From JAKFWF01 sp963750535 (GTDB taxonomy: Bacteria > Pseudomonadota > Alphaproteobacteria > Rhizobiales > Hyphomicrobiaceae), in NCBI GenBank assembly GCA_963750535.1, contig CAVVRF010000008.1, forward strand, positions 117,503 to 181,502: a stretch of 64,000 bases of DNA, in the 5' to 3' direction. The notes below the pieces were generated by a model. It made no database searches. It was not told where the DNA came from and saw only the letters and a program-made list of their open reading frames with translations. The position numbers and the translations under genes were made by a program. Numbering within the stretch: position 1 is the stretch's first letter; each line of letters begins with the position of its first letter. Below are positions 8,634 to 18,588 of the stretch, piece after piece.

Positions 8634-8649
8634 GGTCGTCCTCCGCGCT

Positions 8650-9429
8650 TCACTCGGCGGTCCAGCCGCCGTCGATCGAATAGTTGGAGCCGGTGATCGA
8701 CGCGGCGCCCGGCCCGGCGAGGAACAGCGCGAGCTCGCCGACCTGCTCGACCGTCACGAACTGCTGCGTCGGCTGCTTGGCGAGCAGCAACTTCTTGGCA
8801 GCGGCCTCGCTTATGCCCTCCGACTTGGCGACGTCGGGGATCTGCTTCTCGACCAGCGGCGTCCACACGAAGCCGGGCGAGATCGCGTTGACGGTGATGC
8901 CGTGCTGGGCGACCTCGAGGGCCACGCACTTGGTGAAGCCGGCAAGCCCGTGCTTGGCGGCGACGTAGGCGCTCTTGAAGGGCGAGGCGACGAGCGAATG
9001 GGCGGAGCACAGGTTGATGATGCGTCCATGCTTGCGCTTCTTCATTCCCGGGATCGCCGCCCGCACGGTGTGGAATGCCGACGACAAGTTGATCGCGATG
9101 ATGGCGTCCCACTTCTCGATCGGGAACTCCTCGACCGGCGCCACGTGCTGGATGCCGGCGTTGTTGACCAGGATATCGACGCTGCCGAGGTCCTTCTCGC
9201 ACTTCGCCACCATGTCCGCGATCTGATTGTGGCGCATCATGTTGGCTGGATCGAAGTAGACCCGCGTGCCGAGCGCGGCGATCTGCTCGATCGCGGCGGC
9301 GTTGTCCTGCTCGCTCCCGAGGCCGTTGAGCACGACATTGGCGCCGGCGGTGGCGAAGGCGCGGGCGATCGCCAGCCCGATGCCGGAGGTCGAGCCGGTG
9401 ACGATGGCATTCTTGCCTTTGAGCTGCAT
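8650..9429 (-). CDS. bdhA: 3-hydroxybutyrate dehydrogenase
   Basis: 259 residues, classical short-chain dehydrogenase: TGSTSGIG at 11-18 binds NAD, and Ser142, Tyr155 and Lys159 form the active site. The NAGIQHVAPVEEFP stretch and the FVWTPLVEKQIP substrate loop are characteristic of bacterial D-beta-hydroxybutyrate dehydrogenases, which interconvert 3-hydroxybutyrate and acetoacetate. GAGGA ribosome-binding site before the ATG. Co-transcribed with the patatin-like gene. Confidence 0.93.
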   Translation of the reverse strand: MQLKGKNAIVTGSTSGIGLAIARAFATAGANVVLNGLGSEQDNAAAIEQIAALGTRVYFDPANMMRHNQIADMVAKCEKDLGSVDILVNNAGIQHVAPVEEFPIEKWDAIIAINLSSAFHTVRAAIPGMKKRKHGRIINLCSAHSLVASPFKSAYVAAKHGLAGFTKCVALEVAQHGITVNAISPGFVWTPLVEKQIPDVAKSEGISEAAAKKLLLAKQPTQQFVTVEQVGELALFLAGPGAASITGSNYSIDGGWTAE

Positions 9430-9480
9430 GATATCCTCGCTGGGTTGAAATTCAGGAACCGATTTTGGCTGGCCGGTGTT

Positions 9481-11014
9481 TCATGGACCCGCATAACCCT
9501 CGACGGCGGTGAACGAGTAGCTCCGCGTTGCGTTCCGGCCCGCCGGCAATTCCTTCACCACGAGTTGCCGGGCGTGCCTGAACCGATCGGTGATCGGGGA
9601 GGTGTCGCGCCGCATCGCGACGAGCAGCACGCGGCCGGTCGTCGCCGCGGTGAACGGCCGTGTCAGCTCATAATGATCGGTAGGCTTCGCGCCGGCCGCG
9701 CCAGGCCAGGACCGGCGTCGGCTCGTCGCGCATATAGTACAGGAGCTCGGCCGAAAGCGCCCGCTCGTCGGTGATCACCGCGGCGAACGGTTGCCCCTCC
9801 CGGCGCGCGCTGTCCAGGATCTCGCGCGTCGCAGCTGCGGCCTCGCGCCAGCCCAGGGTGCGCGCAAACGGGTCGGCCGCCGCCGGCATCCACAACATGC
9901 CGGCGGTGGAGGTCGCCGCGATCAGCCCGACGAGAAGGCCGGAGTGCAGGGCGAGCGAAGCGGTGAGCCACCGCCACGACAATTCGCGGATCATGGTCGC
10001 GGTCACCAGGACGACCGCGGCGACATAGGAGACGGCGGCCCAATTCGCGTGCGCGCGGGACAGGAATGCCTGCGCCGTCACCACCGCGATCACCGGCAGC
10101 GCGAATGCCAGCAGCAGCCGGTCGGAGGCCGGCAGGCCGTGTCGCCAGGCGCGCAGCGTGATCACGCCGAGCGCGGCGAACAGCACCGGACCGAACACGC
10201 CGAACTGTGTCGCGAGGAACTCCAGCGCCTTGAGCGGGTGGACCAGCGAGCCGGCCCACTTGGCGTTGTCGGCGGTGTGCGAAAATGTGGCAAAGCGGTT
10301 GGCGGCGTTCCAGATCAGGTTGGGCGCGATCAGCGCCGCCGCGAGCGCCAGCGCCGCCCACAGCCGCGGATCGCGCAGCAGGCGCCGGCGTTCCGGCGTC
10401 GCGATCATGTCGACGGCGATGCACAGAAGGAAATAGGCCATCGCGTACTTGGCGTTGAGCCCGAGCCCGATGGCGAGGCCCAGGCCCAGCACCGGCAGCC
10501 AGGAGCGGCCGTCGCCGAGCGCGACGTAGGCCCACAGCGCCAGCGCCCACGCAAGGAGCAGCGGCACGTCGGTCGATATGATGCCGGCGGAGAACGACAC
10601 GCCGGGCAGGGTTGCGAATGCGAGCGCGGCCCAAAATCCCGTACGGGCATCGTAGAGCCTCGTCGCCGCCGCGAACACGGCGAACGCGGTCGCGGCGTGG
10701 ATCAACGGCGACGGCAACCGGATGCAGAACTCCGAGAGCCCGCAGGCGTCGGTCGAGAGCCGGATCACCCAGGCGATCAGCGGCGGCTTGGAGTAGTAGC
10801 CGAACGCCGGCTCGAGGCTCCACGACCAGTATTGCGCCTCGTCGAAGAACAGGTCGGTCGCATTGTAGCGCAGCGCCAGCACGCGAATGGCGAGCAGGAT
10901 CAACATCGCGACCGCGAGCGCCAGCGCATGGGCGCCGGTCGAACCGGTGCGCTCGATCCCGAAGGGTAGCCGTTCTATCGCCGAGGTCGACAATTGCCGC
11001 TCCATTTTCATCAT
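9481..11014 (-). CDS. Glycosyltransferase family 39 membrane protein (frame break near C-terminus)
   Basis: About 510 residues when read across one frame break. The N-terminal part has a GT39/ArnT-like architecture: many hydrophobic helices, the acidic loop motif FDEAQYWSWS (catalytic Asp-Glu) and YYSKPPLIAW. These enzymes use polyprenyl-phosphate sugars on the periplasmic side. The first frame ends with EAYRSL-stop at about 9668, but another frame continues with TDHYELTRPFTAATTGRVLL, the expected C-terminus, and stops at 9481. One extra base near 9682-9703 explains this. The start is uncertain: ATG at 11014, or GTG at 11038. Divergent from the GT2 and LpxB-N-like genes, its usual partners. 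Confidence 0.85.
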
Positions 11015-11153
11015 GTTGCAAGGCACCGGTGCGACCACTCGCAGTGCCCAAATACAAGGTTGTGTGCACTGCGGGAAGCCTGATAGTTAGGCGCCGACCG
11101 CAGCCGCGTCCAACCCCTGCTGCCGGGGAGAGATGCGCGAACCAGGAGGCGGC

Positions 11154-11933
11154 ATGCGCGTTTCCGTCGTCATTCCAGCACTGAACGAGGCTGGCAACAT
11201 CGGCCGGCTGGTCGAGGAGACCTATCGGGTCGTACCGCCGGCGCTGCTCGGCGAGGTCATCGTCGTCGACGATGCCAGCACCGACGCGACGCCGGACGAG
11301 ATCAAGGCGCTGATCACCTCCGGCCGCCTCACAAATCTGCGTTACCTGCGGCATGATGTCCGCTCCGGGCAGAGCACGGCGATGCGCTCGGGCATACTTG
11401 CCGCGCGCTATCCGGTGATCGCCACCATGGATGGCGACGGCCAGAACGATCCCGCGGATATCCCCCGCCTGATCGAGCGCCTGGCGGAGCCGGGAGCGCA
11501 GGGCCCGGCGCTGGTCGGTGGCGTGCGCACCAGCCGCAAGGATACCGGCTCCAAGCGGTTCGCATCGAAAGCGGCGAACTGGATCCGCGATACGATACTC
11601 AAGGACGACTGTCCGGATACCGGCTGCGGCATCAAGGTGTACTGGCGCGAGGCGTTCCTGCTGCTGCCGTTCTTCACCAGTATGCACCGATATCTGCCGG
11701 CGCTGTTCTTGACCTACGGCCGCGAGGTTGCCTATGTGCCGGTCAACGACCGGCCGCGGCAGGCCGGGCAATCGAAATATAACAACTTCGGCAGGGCGCT
11801 GATCGGCATCTACGATCTCATCGGTGTCAGCTGGCTCAGAAAGCGCACCAAGGCGCCGACGATCGTCGAGCAGTGGCCGGACGGCGGGCTCGAGGCGACA
11901 TCCGAGAGAACAGGCGAGAGACCCAGGACTTGA
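11154..11933 (+). CDS. Glycosyltransferase family 2 (dolichol-phosphate mannosyltransferase-like)
   Basis: 259 residues from the ATG at 11154, which has AGGAGG five bases upstream and begins directly with the GT-A fold (MRVSVVIPALNEAGN). VIVVDDAST and TMDGDGQNDP supply the nucleotide-sugar and metal-binding Asp residues; later SKRFASKAANWIRD and DTGCGIKVYWRE are typical of polyprenyl-phosphate glycosyltransferases. There is no large C-terminal membrane domain, so it is a cytosolic-face enzyme that probably charges the lipid carrier used by the neighbouring GT39 protein. Its stop overlaps the next gene's start. Confidence 0.92.
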   Translation: MRVSVVIPALNEAGNIGRLVEETYRVVPPALLGEVIVVDDASTDATPDEIKALITSGRLTNLRYLRHDVRSGQSTAMRSGILAARYPVIATMDGDGQNDPADIPRLIERLAEPGAQGPALVGGVRTSRKDTGSKRFASKAANWIRDTILKDDCPDTGCGIKVYWREAFLLLPFFTSMHRYLPALFLTYGREVAYVPVNDRPRQAGQSKYNNFGRALIGIYDLIGVSWLRKRTKAPTIVEQWPDGGLEATSERTGERPRT

Positions 11934-12286
11934 TCGCAAATCTGCTAGCCAAGCTCGCCGCGTGGTGGAGTGCCGTGACGCCGGCCGAGCTGTGGTGGCT
12001 CGGCGTCGGCTTGTCCGGCCAGGTCATGTTCACCGGCCGCTGGTTCGTCCAGTGGATCGCCAGCGAGAAGGCGCGGCGCTCGATCGTGCCGGAGACGTTC
12101 TGGTATTTCAGCTTCGTCGGCGGCCTGATGGTTATGGCGTACGGTCTCCACAAGGCCGATCCGGTGATCATCCTCGGCCAGTTCGGCGTCTTCATCTACG
12201 GCCGCAACCTCTACTTCCTGTGGACGCACAAGACGCGAGAGGGCCGGGATGACGTCGCCAAGGCCGGCGACGGCCAGCCCCGCTGA
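11930..12286 (+). CDS. Lipid A biosynthesis N-terminal domain (LAB_N) membrane protein
   Basis: 118 residues from a TTG at 11930 that overlaps the GT2 stop (TTGA). It resembles the small membrane domain found at the N-terminus of some LpxB proteins: GVGLSGQVMFTGRWFVQWIASEKARRS, FWYFSFVGGLMVMAYGLHKADP, and LGQFGVFIYGRNLYFLW, with about three hydrophobic helices. The GT2/LAB_N/GT39 set is often found together and is thought to decorate lipid A or other glycolipids. An ATG at 11873 would overlap the GT2 gene by 61 bases and is less likely. Confidence 0.85.
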   Translation: MIANLLAKLAAWWSAVTPAELWWLGVGLSGQVMFTGRWFVQWIASEKARRSIVPETFWYFSFVGGLMVMAYGLHKADPVIILGQFGVFIYGRNLYFLWTHKTREGRDDVAKAGDGQPR

Positions 12287-12994
12287 TCACGCCTCGCCGC
12301 CGGTCTCGGCCCGCTGCCGCAACGCTTCCAGATCGGGAATGATGAGCGCCTGGTCCTCGATGATGACGAGTCCGGCCTCGCGCAGGTCCTTGAGCTGACG
12401 GCTGGTGTTCTCGCGCGACAGTCCGACGTAGTTGCCGAGATCGCGTTGCGACAGCTTGAGATCGATCATGACGCCCTTGGCGCTCGTGCGCCCGTGCTGA
12501 TTGGCGAGCCGCAGCAGCGCCGAAGCCGTGCGCCCCTGCATCTGCAGGGAGCTGTCCTCGATGATCTGCGAGGTGGCGCGGATCTTGTCGCACAAGATGC
12601 TGATGATCTCGAGCATCGAGCCGGGATCGGCGGTCAGCACCGGCAGCAGGTCGCGCCGGTATAGTACCAGCGCCTGGGTGTCATCGAGCGCCACCGCGTT
12701 GGCGGTGCGTTCGCGTCCGTCGAGCACCGCGATCTCGCCATTGACGTCGCCAGGTCCGAGGAAATTCAGGATCACCTCGCGGGCCTCGGCCGAGACATTG
12801 GTGATCTTCACCCGTCCCGACAGGATCACCATCATGGTATCGCCGGCATCGCCTCGCCGGTAGATCGTCTCGCCCTTGGGATAACGCGTGATGTGCGCGC
12901 GGGCGGCCAGCTGCTCGAGCAGCGGTTCCGGAAGGCCGCCGAGAAAGCTCGCGTTGCGCAGGGCCGAGCGGGCCTGCTCGATTGCGGTCGACAT
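12287..12994 (-). CDS. Crp/Fnr family transcriptional regulator
   Basis: 235 residues. The N-terminal cyclic-nucleotide-binding fold covers about residues 15-130 (KGETIYRRGDAGDTMMVILSGRVKI, LGPGDVNGEIAVLDGRERTANAVA), and a Crp-type helix-turn-helix follows (LSQRDLGNYVGLSRENTSRQLKDL). The GEIAVLDGRERTA pocket resembles cNMP-binding rather than FNR types; no iron-sulfur cysteine cluster is present. Its stop abuts the convergent LAB_N gene. A CHASE2-cyclase gene lies just upstream, so a cAMP link is attractive but unproven. Confidence 0.9.
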   Translation of the reverse strand: MSTAIEQARSALRNASFLGGLPEPLLEQLAARAHITRYPKGETIYRRGDAGDTMMVILSGRVKITNVSAEAREVILNFLGPGDVNGEIAVLDGRERTANAVALDDTQALVLYRRDLLPVLTADPGSMLEIISILCDKIRATSQIIEDSSLQMQGRTASALLRLANQHGRTSAKGVMIDLKLSQRDLGNYVGLSRENTSRQLKDLREAGLVIIEDQALIIPDLEALRQRAETGGEA

Positions 12995-13081
12995 CCGGCA
13001 TCCCCAGCGGCGATGATGGCGTTGCTCGCTGGCGGTATAGCATGTTTGGGCCTCGGCGCATGCCGCCGGCGAGGAATCCGA

Positions 13082-13247
13082 CTAGTGTGATGACCGCGAA
13101 GTCCGCTGCTTTCTCGCAGCTAGGTCGGAGGGCGGACTTCGCGGTCTGAATCACGCTAGAATCAATGCCTTGCTAGTGTCCTTATCGATCGCGAAGTTCG
13201 TAAGGCACTTGCGGAGTATGTAACGAACTTCGCGATCGGGACACTAG
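13082..13247. repeat. Two-hairpin CTAG-bounded repeat element, copy 1
   Basis: Two imperfect palindromes in tandem. The first (about 13082-13158) runs from CTAGTGTGATGACCGCGAAG to CTTCGCGGTCTGAATCACGC. The second (about 13173-13247) runs from CTAGTGTCCTTATCGATCGC to CTTCGCGATCGGGACACTAG. A second copy with the same plan lies at 18250-18418. It sits between crp and the cyclase gene. Non-coding; a small interspersed element is the likely explanation. Confidence 0.85.
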
Positions 13248-13273
13248 CCGGCGAACAGGAGCCTAGTGCCGCG

Positions 13274-15383
13274 GTGGGCTTGCGCGCGACATTCCGGGAT
13301 CTGGCGCTGCCCGTCATCGTGCCTCTGTTGGCGCTGGTCGCCGTGTTCGCGGCAGCCGCCGCGACGCCGGGCTATGAAACGCTCAAGGACCGCGCCGAGG
13401 ACCTGTTGCTCGGGCTGCGCCGGCCGGCACCCGCCGACCTGCCCGTCGTCGTCGTCGATATCGACCGGGCCGCGCTCGCGGAGTTCGGGCCGTGGCCGTG
13501 GAGCCGGGATCGTCTCGCGGCGGTCGTCGACCTCATCGCCGCCGCCGGACCGAAGGCGCTGGGGCTCGACATCCTGATGGATGGGGCCGACGAGCGATCG
13601 CCGGCGGCACTGGCGCGGGCGCTGGCCAGGGCGAGCGGGCGGCCGGAGATCGCGGCCTTGGCATCGTCCCTCGTCGACGGCGACCTGGCGTTGATCGGGG
13701 CGCTGAGACGCGGCCCGAGCGTGCTTGGGCTGGCGCTCGACCCGGAAGGCATGGGCAATGCCCCGCCCGCGCCGGCGGTGCTGGTCGGCGGCGATCCGGA
13801 CCTTGCCGGAATCTGGCACGCACCGGGGGCAATCGGGCCGACGCCGGCGATCGCCGCGGCGGCATCGGGATTTGGCATCATGGCGCTGCCGGGCGACAAC
13901 GATGGCCGCATCCGGCACGCGCCGCTGCTGGTGTCGGCGGCCGGGCAGCTGCGGCCTGGACTGGCCGTCGAGCTGGTGCGGCTTGCAACCGACAGCGGCG
14001 CCTACGTCGTCGATGGCGATCAGCGGCAACTGCGGGTCGGCGACAGCCAGTTCGCGCTCACCAGCGACGGCATGCTGCGGCTCAGGCCGAGCGAGCAGGC
14101 CCGGCACCGTGACCGCGCCATTTCCGTGATCGATGTCGTCCGCGACGAAGCCGCCCGGGCGCGGCTCGGGGGCGCGATCGTGCTGCTCGGCACTTCCGCG
14201 CCCGAGATCGGCGGACTGCGCGCGTGCGTCGTCCGGAGACCTGGTGCCGAGCGTGCAGATCCAGGCTGACGCCGTCGCACAAATGCTCGCCGGCGATCAG
14301 CCGCATCATCCCGACTGGCTGGGCGTTCTCGAGCTCCTGGCGCTGGTGGCGACGGCTGCCGCGGCGGCCTTGGCGGCGAACAGTCAACCGCCGCTGCGCG
14401 CGGCATGGGTGACTGCCGCGCTCGTGCTCGGCTGGTTCCTGTTCACCTTCGCCGCGCTCGATGTACGGCAACTGCTCGTCGATCCGATTTCGGTGCCGAT
14501 CGCTGCCGTCGCCGCCTACGCCCTGTTCTCGTTCCTCGCCGCGTCGCGCACGCGGGTGCGGGAGGCGGCGATCCGGCGGCGGTTCGAGCAGCAGCTGCCG
14601 GCGGCCGTGGTGCGCCGCCTGCTCGACGCGCCGGAGCTTCTGAAGCTCGAAGGCGAGGCGCGGCTCGTCACCGCCTTGTTCACCGACATCGAGGGCTTCA
14701 CCTCGATGACCGAGCGGGCCGGGCCGCGGCGGCTGGTGCAGATGCTCGACCGCTACTTCGAGGGCGTCGTGCACATCGTCATCGAGCATGGCGGCATGGT
14801 CGAGAAGATTGTCGGCGACGGCCTGCACGCGATCTTCAACGCGCCGCTCGACCTCGACGACCACGCCGGCAAGGCGTTCGAGTGCGCCCGGGCGATCGTG
14901 GCGTTCTCCGACCGGTTCCGCGCCGAAGGCGACCCCGCCGCGCTCGGCTTCGGGCGCACCCGGATCGGCATCGAGACAGGCGAGGTCGTCGTGGGCGACG
15001 TCGGCGGCGGCCGTCACCTCGACTACACCGCGCACGGTGACGCCATGAATACCGCCGCCCGTCTCGAGGCCGCCAACAAGGAGCTCGGCTCCACCATCTG
15101 CATCGGCCCCGGCGCGGCGGCGCGACTGGATCAAGCGCTGCTGCGGCCCCTGGGGCGGCTCGATGTGCGTGGCCGCAGCGAGCCGCTCGCGGTGTACGAG
15201 CCCTGGCCGGCGAGGATGAGCCATGCCGATCGCCAGGCATTCATCGCGGCCTGGCGCCTCGTCGAGATCGATCGGCCGGCGGCAATGGCGAGCTTGCAGG
15301 CGCTCGCCGCACGCTATCCGCAGGACAAGGCCCTGGCTCGCCTCGCCGGCGACGTTACTGGACGCTCTGCAGCGCCGCCTTGA
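13274..15383 (+). CDS. CHASE2-domain class III adenylate/guanylate cyclase (frame break in the middle)
   Basis: About 702 residues across one extra base near 14215-14235. GTG start at 13274. The first frame holds an N-terminal membrane helix and a CHASE2 sensor domain (VVVVDIDRAALAEFGPWPWSRD, LGLDILMDG). The second resumes with SSGDLVPSVQIQADAVAQML, the end of CHASE2, followed by two to three membrane helices and a class III cyclase domain. Its metal Asp residues are in TALFTDIEGFTSM and VGDGLHAIFN, the Lys of EKIVGDG is in place, and YTAHGDAMNTAARLE completes the site. It probably makes cAMP in response to an extracytoplasmic signal. The end overlaps the convergent fecR-like gene by 29 bases. 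Confidence 0.88.
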
Positions 15384-15993
15384 TCCGCGGCGCCTTCCAT
15401 GCGGCCGGTCTGGTCGGCGCGTCGCCGGGCGCGGCGATGTTGGTGCCGAGCCCGCGAGTGACCCGCACCGTCTTGCCGCCGGCCGTCACGTCGACCCGGC
15501 CGCGAAACACGAACACGCCGAACACGCCGTTGCTCGGACCGGCGAAAAACCTGGTGCCGCGCACCGCAAGCAGGCCGTATGGGCTGCGGAAGACGGTATC
15601 GCCCTTGGGCGCGCCGGCGCCGCGATCGAACAGCAGCGCGCCGCTCTGCAGGTCGAAGGCGCCGCCGGCATTGACGAGGTGCCGGTCGATCTTCATCCGC
15701 AAATTCTCGCCGAGCTTGATGATGGTTGCCTTGCCGAGGCTCAGTGTCATGCGCGATGCGGCGCCGGTGGTCACCGTCTCGTCGACGAATACCGCTGCGC
15801 CCGTGGCGAGCGCCCGCTTCGCGCTCTGGTTCTCGGCGCTGGCCTCGCCCTTGAGCGCAGTGACGTCGCCGGCCCGGGTCTGGGCATCGGCCGTCGATGC
15901 CAGCGCGGCGAGTGTGATCATGGCCAGCAGCGCTGCCGTGCGGGCCCGCGACGCGACGGCGGCGGCAACGGCATTGCGGTGGGTGGCTGTCAT
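15355..15993 (-). CDS. FecR domain-containing secreted protein
   Basis: 212 residues. A signal peptide is likely over residues 1-38 (hydrophobic stretch ending ASTADAQ). The FecR domain covers about 60-175, with GAAVFVDETVTTGAASRMTLSLGKATIIKLGEN and SPYGLLAVRGTRFFAG. Stand-alone FecR-like proteins of this type are frequent neighbours of CHASE2 cyclases, and the pair here is convergent and overlapping. It may be an extracytoplasmic ligand or anchor for the CHASE2 sensor; that is inference. Confidence 0.85.
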   Translation of the reverse strand: MTATHRNAVAAAVASRARTAALLAMITLAALASTADAQTRAGDVTALKGEASAENQSAKRALATGAAVFVDETVTTGAASRMTLSLGKATIIKLGENLRMKIDRHLVNAGGAFDLQSGALLFDRGAGAPKGDTVFRSPYGLLAVRGTRFFAGPSNGVFGVFVFRGRVDVTAGGKTVRVTRGLGTNIAAPGDAPTRPAAWKAPRIKAALQSVQ

Positions 15994-16100
15994 CGTGACA
16001 CCATTCTAGCCGGTTGAATTTCACATATGATCGCGACGCAAGTGAACTTGGTCCATTGCCGGCCTGTGCAGTGCGGCACGCCGTGCCGGCCGCTGCCGGC

Positions 16101-17123
16101 TCAGCGGTTCGTGAGCTTGAGCTCGATGCGCCGATTGCGCCGGTAGACTTCCTCGCTGGTGCCGTCCTCGAGCGGCTGGAACTCACCGTACCCGGCCGCC
16201 ACAAGACGCTTCGCGGGCACCCCGCGGCTCACCAGGTAGCGCACCACCGAGATCGCACGCGCGGTCGACAGCTCCCAGTTGGAGGGGAATTGCGGCGAGG
16301 CGATCGGCCGCTGGTCGGTATGGCCATCGACCTGCAGCGCCCAGTCGATCTCCTTCGGGATCGAGCGCTCGAGATCGACGATCGCCTGTGCGAGCTGGTC
16401 GAGCGCCGCGAGCCCTTCGGGCGTCATCGTCGCCTGCCCGGACGGGAACAGCACCTCGGACTGGAACACGAACCGGTCGCCGACGATGCGGATGTCCTTG
16501 CGGTCCTTGAGCTGCTCGCGCAGCCGCCCGAAGAAGTCGGAGCGGTAGCGCTGCAACTCCTGCACCTGGCGGGCAAGCGCGGCATTGAGGCGCGCGCCCA
16601 TGTCCTTGATCCGATCCTGGCTGTCGCGGTCCTTCTTCTCGGACGCCTCGAGCGCCTCGTTGAGGGCGGCGATCTGCCGCCGCAGCGCCAACAGCTGCTG
16701 GTTCAGCAGGTCGACCTTGGCCTGTGCCTCCGACGAGATCTTCTTGTTCTCGTCGAGCTCGCTCGTCAGCGCTGCGATCTGCCCGCTCGCGCCCTTCAGC
16801 TTCTCGTCGGCGCCCAGGCCGATGCCGGTCAGTCGCGCATTGTCCTCGCGAAGCGAGGCAAGCGTCGCCTGCAGCGCGGCCAGCTCGTCCTCGGCCGATT
16901 TCGCCTTGCCCTTCTCCAGCGACAGGATGTTGGTCAGCTCCGCGATCTGCCGGTTGAGGCGGCGCAGGACGTTGTCCTTGCTGCTGCTTTCCTGGCTCAC
17001 GTAGTACTGTGAGATCATGAACAGCGAGAGCAGGAAGGTGACGACGAGTAGCAGGGTCGACAGCACGTCGACATATCCCGGCCAGAACTCGCCATATTCC
17101 GCTGAGCGTCCACGGCGCGCCAT
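16101..17123 (-). CDS. MotB/OmpA-like peptidoglycan-binding protein
   Basis: 340 residues. One N-terminal membrane helix holds a MotB-like acidic residue (GYVDVLSTLLLVVTFLL). A long coiled coil follows (about 50-190), then an OmpA/MotB peptidoglycan-binding domain (LFPSGQATMTPEGLAALD, DGHTDQRPI, NWELSTARAISVVRYL, RRNRRIELKL). It starts three bases after the MotA-like gene stop, so the two form a stator-type complex. No flagellar genes are near, and this subtype is usually non-flagellar. The coiled-coil spacer is longer than in flagellar MotB. Confidence 0.9.
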   Translation of the reverse strand: MARRGRSAEYGEFWPGYVDVLSTLLLVVTFLLSLFMISQYYVSQESSSKDNVLRRLNRQIAELTNILSLEKGKAKSAEDELAALQATLASLREDNARLTGIGLGADEKLKGASGQIAALTSELDENKKISSEAQAKVDLLNQQLLALRRQIAALNEALEASEKKDRDSQDRIKDMGARLNAALARQVQELQRYRSDFFGRLREQLKDRKDIRIVGDRFVFQSEVLFPSGQATMTPEGLAALDQLAQAIVDLERSIPKEIDWALQVDGHTDQRPIASPQFPSNWELSTARAISVVRYLVSRGVPAKRLVAAGYGEFQPLEDGTSEEVYRRNRRIELKLTNR

Positions 17124-17126
17124 CGC

Positions 17127-18177
17127 TCAGCTCCGCCGCTCCGGCTTGACCGCCACGTTGGCGGCGAGCCCCTTCAAGACACTAGCCACCTCGGCCTGCT
17201 GGGCGGCCTGCTCGTCGACCCACTGGCGAACGATGGTCTGCTCCTTTCGCATCTGGGTGACGAGCTGGTTGACACCCGAAGCAAGATCCTTGACCGACGG
17301 ATCGCCGCCAATGGTGGCCTGCGGCGCGATCGCCGCCAGCCGCTCGCTCAGCTCGGCCACCGAGCGCTGCATCTCGAAGACGGCGGCATAGATCTGGCGG
17401 CCGAGTTGTTGATCGCCGCTGCCGCTCGACCCCGGGTGTGAGCTCGGTGATGCCCGACAACCATTCCTCGAGCTCGTTGTAGAACCGGTTGTGCGCCTGC
17501 GTCGCCTGCAGCTCGAGGAACCCCAGCACCAGCGAGCCCGACAGACCGAGCAGCGACGACGAGAACGCCGTGCCCATGCCGCGCAAAGGCGCGGCGAGGC
17601 CTTCCTTGAGCTCGGTGAACGCGGTGGCGCCCTCGCCACCCTTGGTGTCCAGCGAGGCGATCGTCTGGCCGACCGCCTGCATCGTCTCGAGCAGACCCCA
17701 GAACGTGCCCAGAAGGCCGAGGAACACCAGCAGGCCGACGACATACTTGCCGGTGTCGCGCGCCTCGTCGAGGCGGGAGGCGATCGAATCCATGATCGAC
17801 CGCATGGCCGCGGTCGAAAGCGACAGTGCCCCGGTGCGCTCCCGCAGCATCGTCGACATCGGCGCCAGCAAGATCGGCTGGCGTTCGGACACCAGCCCGG
17901 GATCGGCGATGCGGAACGCATTGACCCAGCGGATCTCCGGATAGAGCCGCAGCACCTGCCAGAAGACGTAGAACGAGCCGATGACGAACACGCCGATGAT
18001 CATGCTGTTCAGGAACGGGTTGGTCTTGAACGCCGTCGACAGTTGCGGTGACAGGATGGAGACGAGGAAGCCCGTCAGCATCAGTGTCACGAAAATGCGC
18101 GCCAGAAACACCCGCGGCGTGCTCAACACGCGGCCAACGCGAGTGGGCGTGCTGTCGTCCTTTCGGGGTCGCGCCAT
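17127..18177 (-). CDS. MotA/ExbB-like proton channel protein (frame break)
   Basis: About 349 residues across one extra base near 17415-17445. The first frame gives two early membrane helices and the MotA/TolQ/ExbB core (YVVGLLVFLGLLGTFWGLLETMQAVG, GMGTAFSSSLLGLSGSLVLGFLELQ); it would then end in an unrelated tail. The second frame restores QQLGRQIYAAVFEMQRSVAELSERL and ends at 17127, three bases before the MotB-like start. I choose the ATG at 18177; an upstream ATG at 18237 is possible. Together with the MotB-like protein it probably forms an ion-driven, non-flagellar machine. Confidence 0.85.
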
Positions 18178-18249
18178 GGCTGCTATCGGTTCCTCGCAAG
18201 CAATGCTGAATATGAGCTTAGCCGACCGGATGCCCATTTGAAACCGGCA

Positions 18250-18418
18250 CTAGTGTGATGATCGAGAAGTCCGTTTCATTGTCGTTGCACGGATCTCTGA
18301 CGGACTTCTCGATCTGAATCACACTAGAAATCCTATGCTTGGCTAGTGTCGTTCAGATCGCGAAGTTCGCGGCCGAGCGCTCGTATGAACGAAGCGAACT
18401 TCGCGATCACGACACTAG
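18250..18418. repeat. Two-hairpin CTAG-bounded repeat element, copy 2
   Basis: Same plan as 13082-13247. The first palindrome (18250-18327) runs from CTAGTGTGATGATCGAGAAG to CTTCTCGATCTGAATCACAC. The second (18343-18418) runs from CTAGTGTCGTTCAGATCGCG to ACTTCGCGATCACGACACTA. The outer 10-20 bases and the GAAGTTCG/CGAACTTC stems are shared with copy 1 while the loops differ, with compensating changes in the first stem. It lies between the MotA-like gene and recQ. Confidence 0.85.
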
Positions 18419-18588
18419 CACGCCCGGTCCAGGCGGTTTTTCGTGTGCATGATGGCGATTGTCGGGCGAGACCGCCGATCGGAGGCCCGAATCGAACTAT
18501 TTTGCGGCGTGGTTGATCATCCGGGGAACTTGTTGTCATCATGCGCGCCGCTGCAAGGTTCAAGCCCTCGTCGGATGCGGCGGAGTCG

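Noticed and set aside
9663..11939. A 758-residue minus-strand frame over the GT39 region and the GT2 gene
   Set aside because: Only its last part overlaps the true GT39 C-terminus; the rest is Arg/Pro-rich shadow of GT39 and GT2, whose own frames carry clear motifs.
16101..18177. Flagellar motor stator MotA/MotB
   Set aside because: No flagellar genes nearby, MotB-like protein has a long coiled-coil spacer and the MotA-like protein fits the non-flagellar TolQ/ExbB-related type; named as MotA/MotB-like only.
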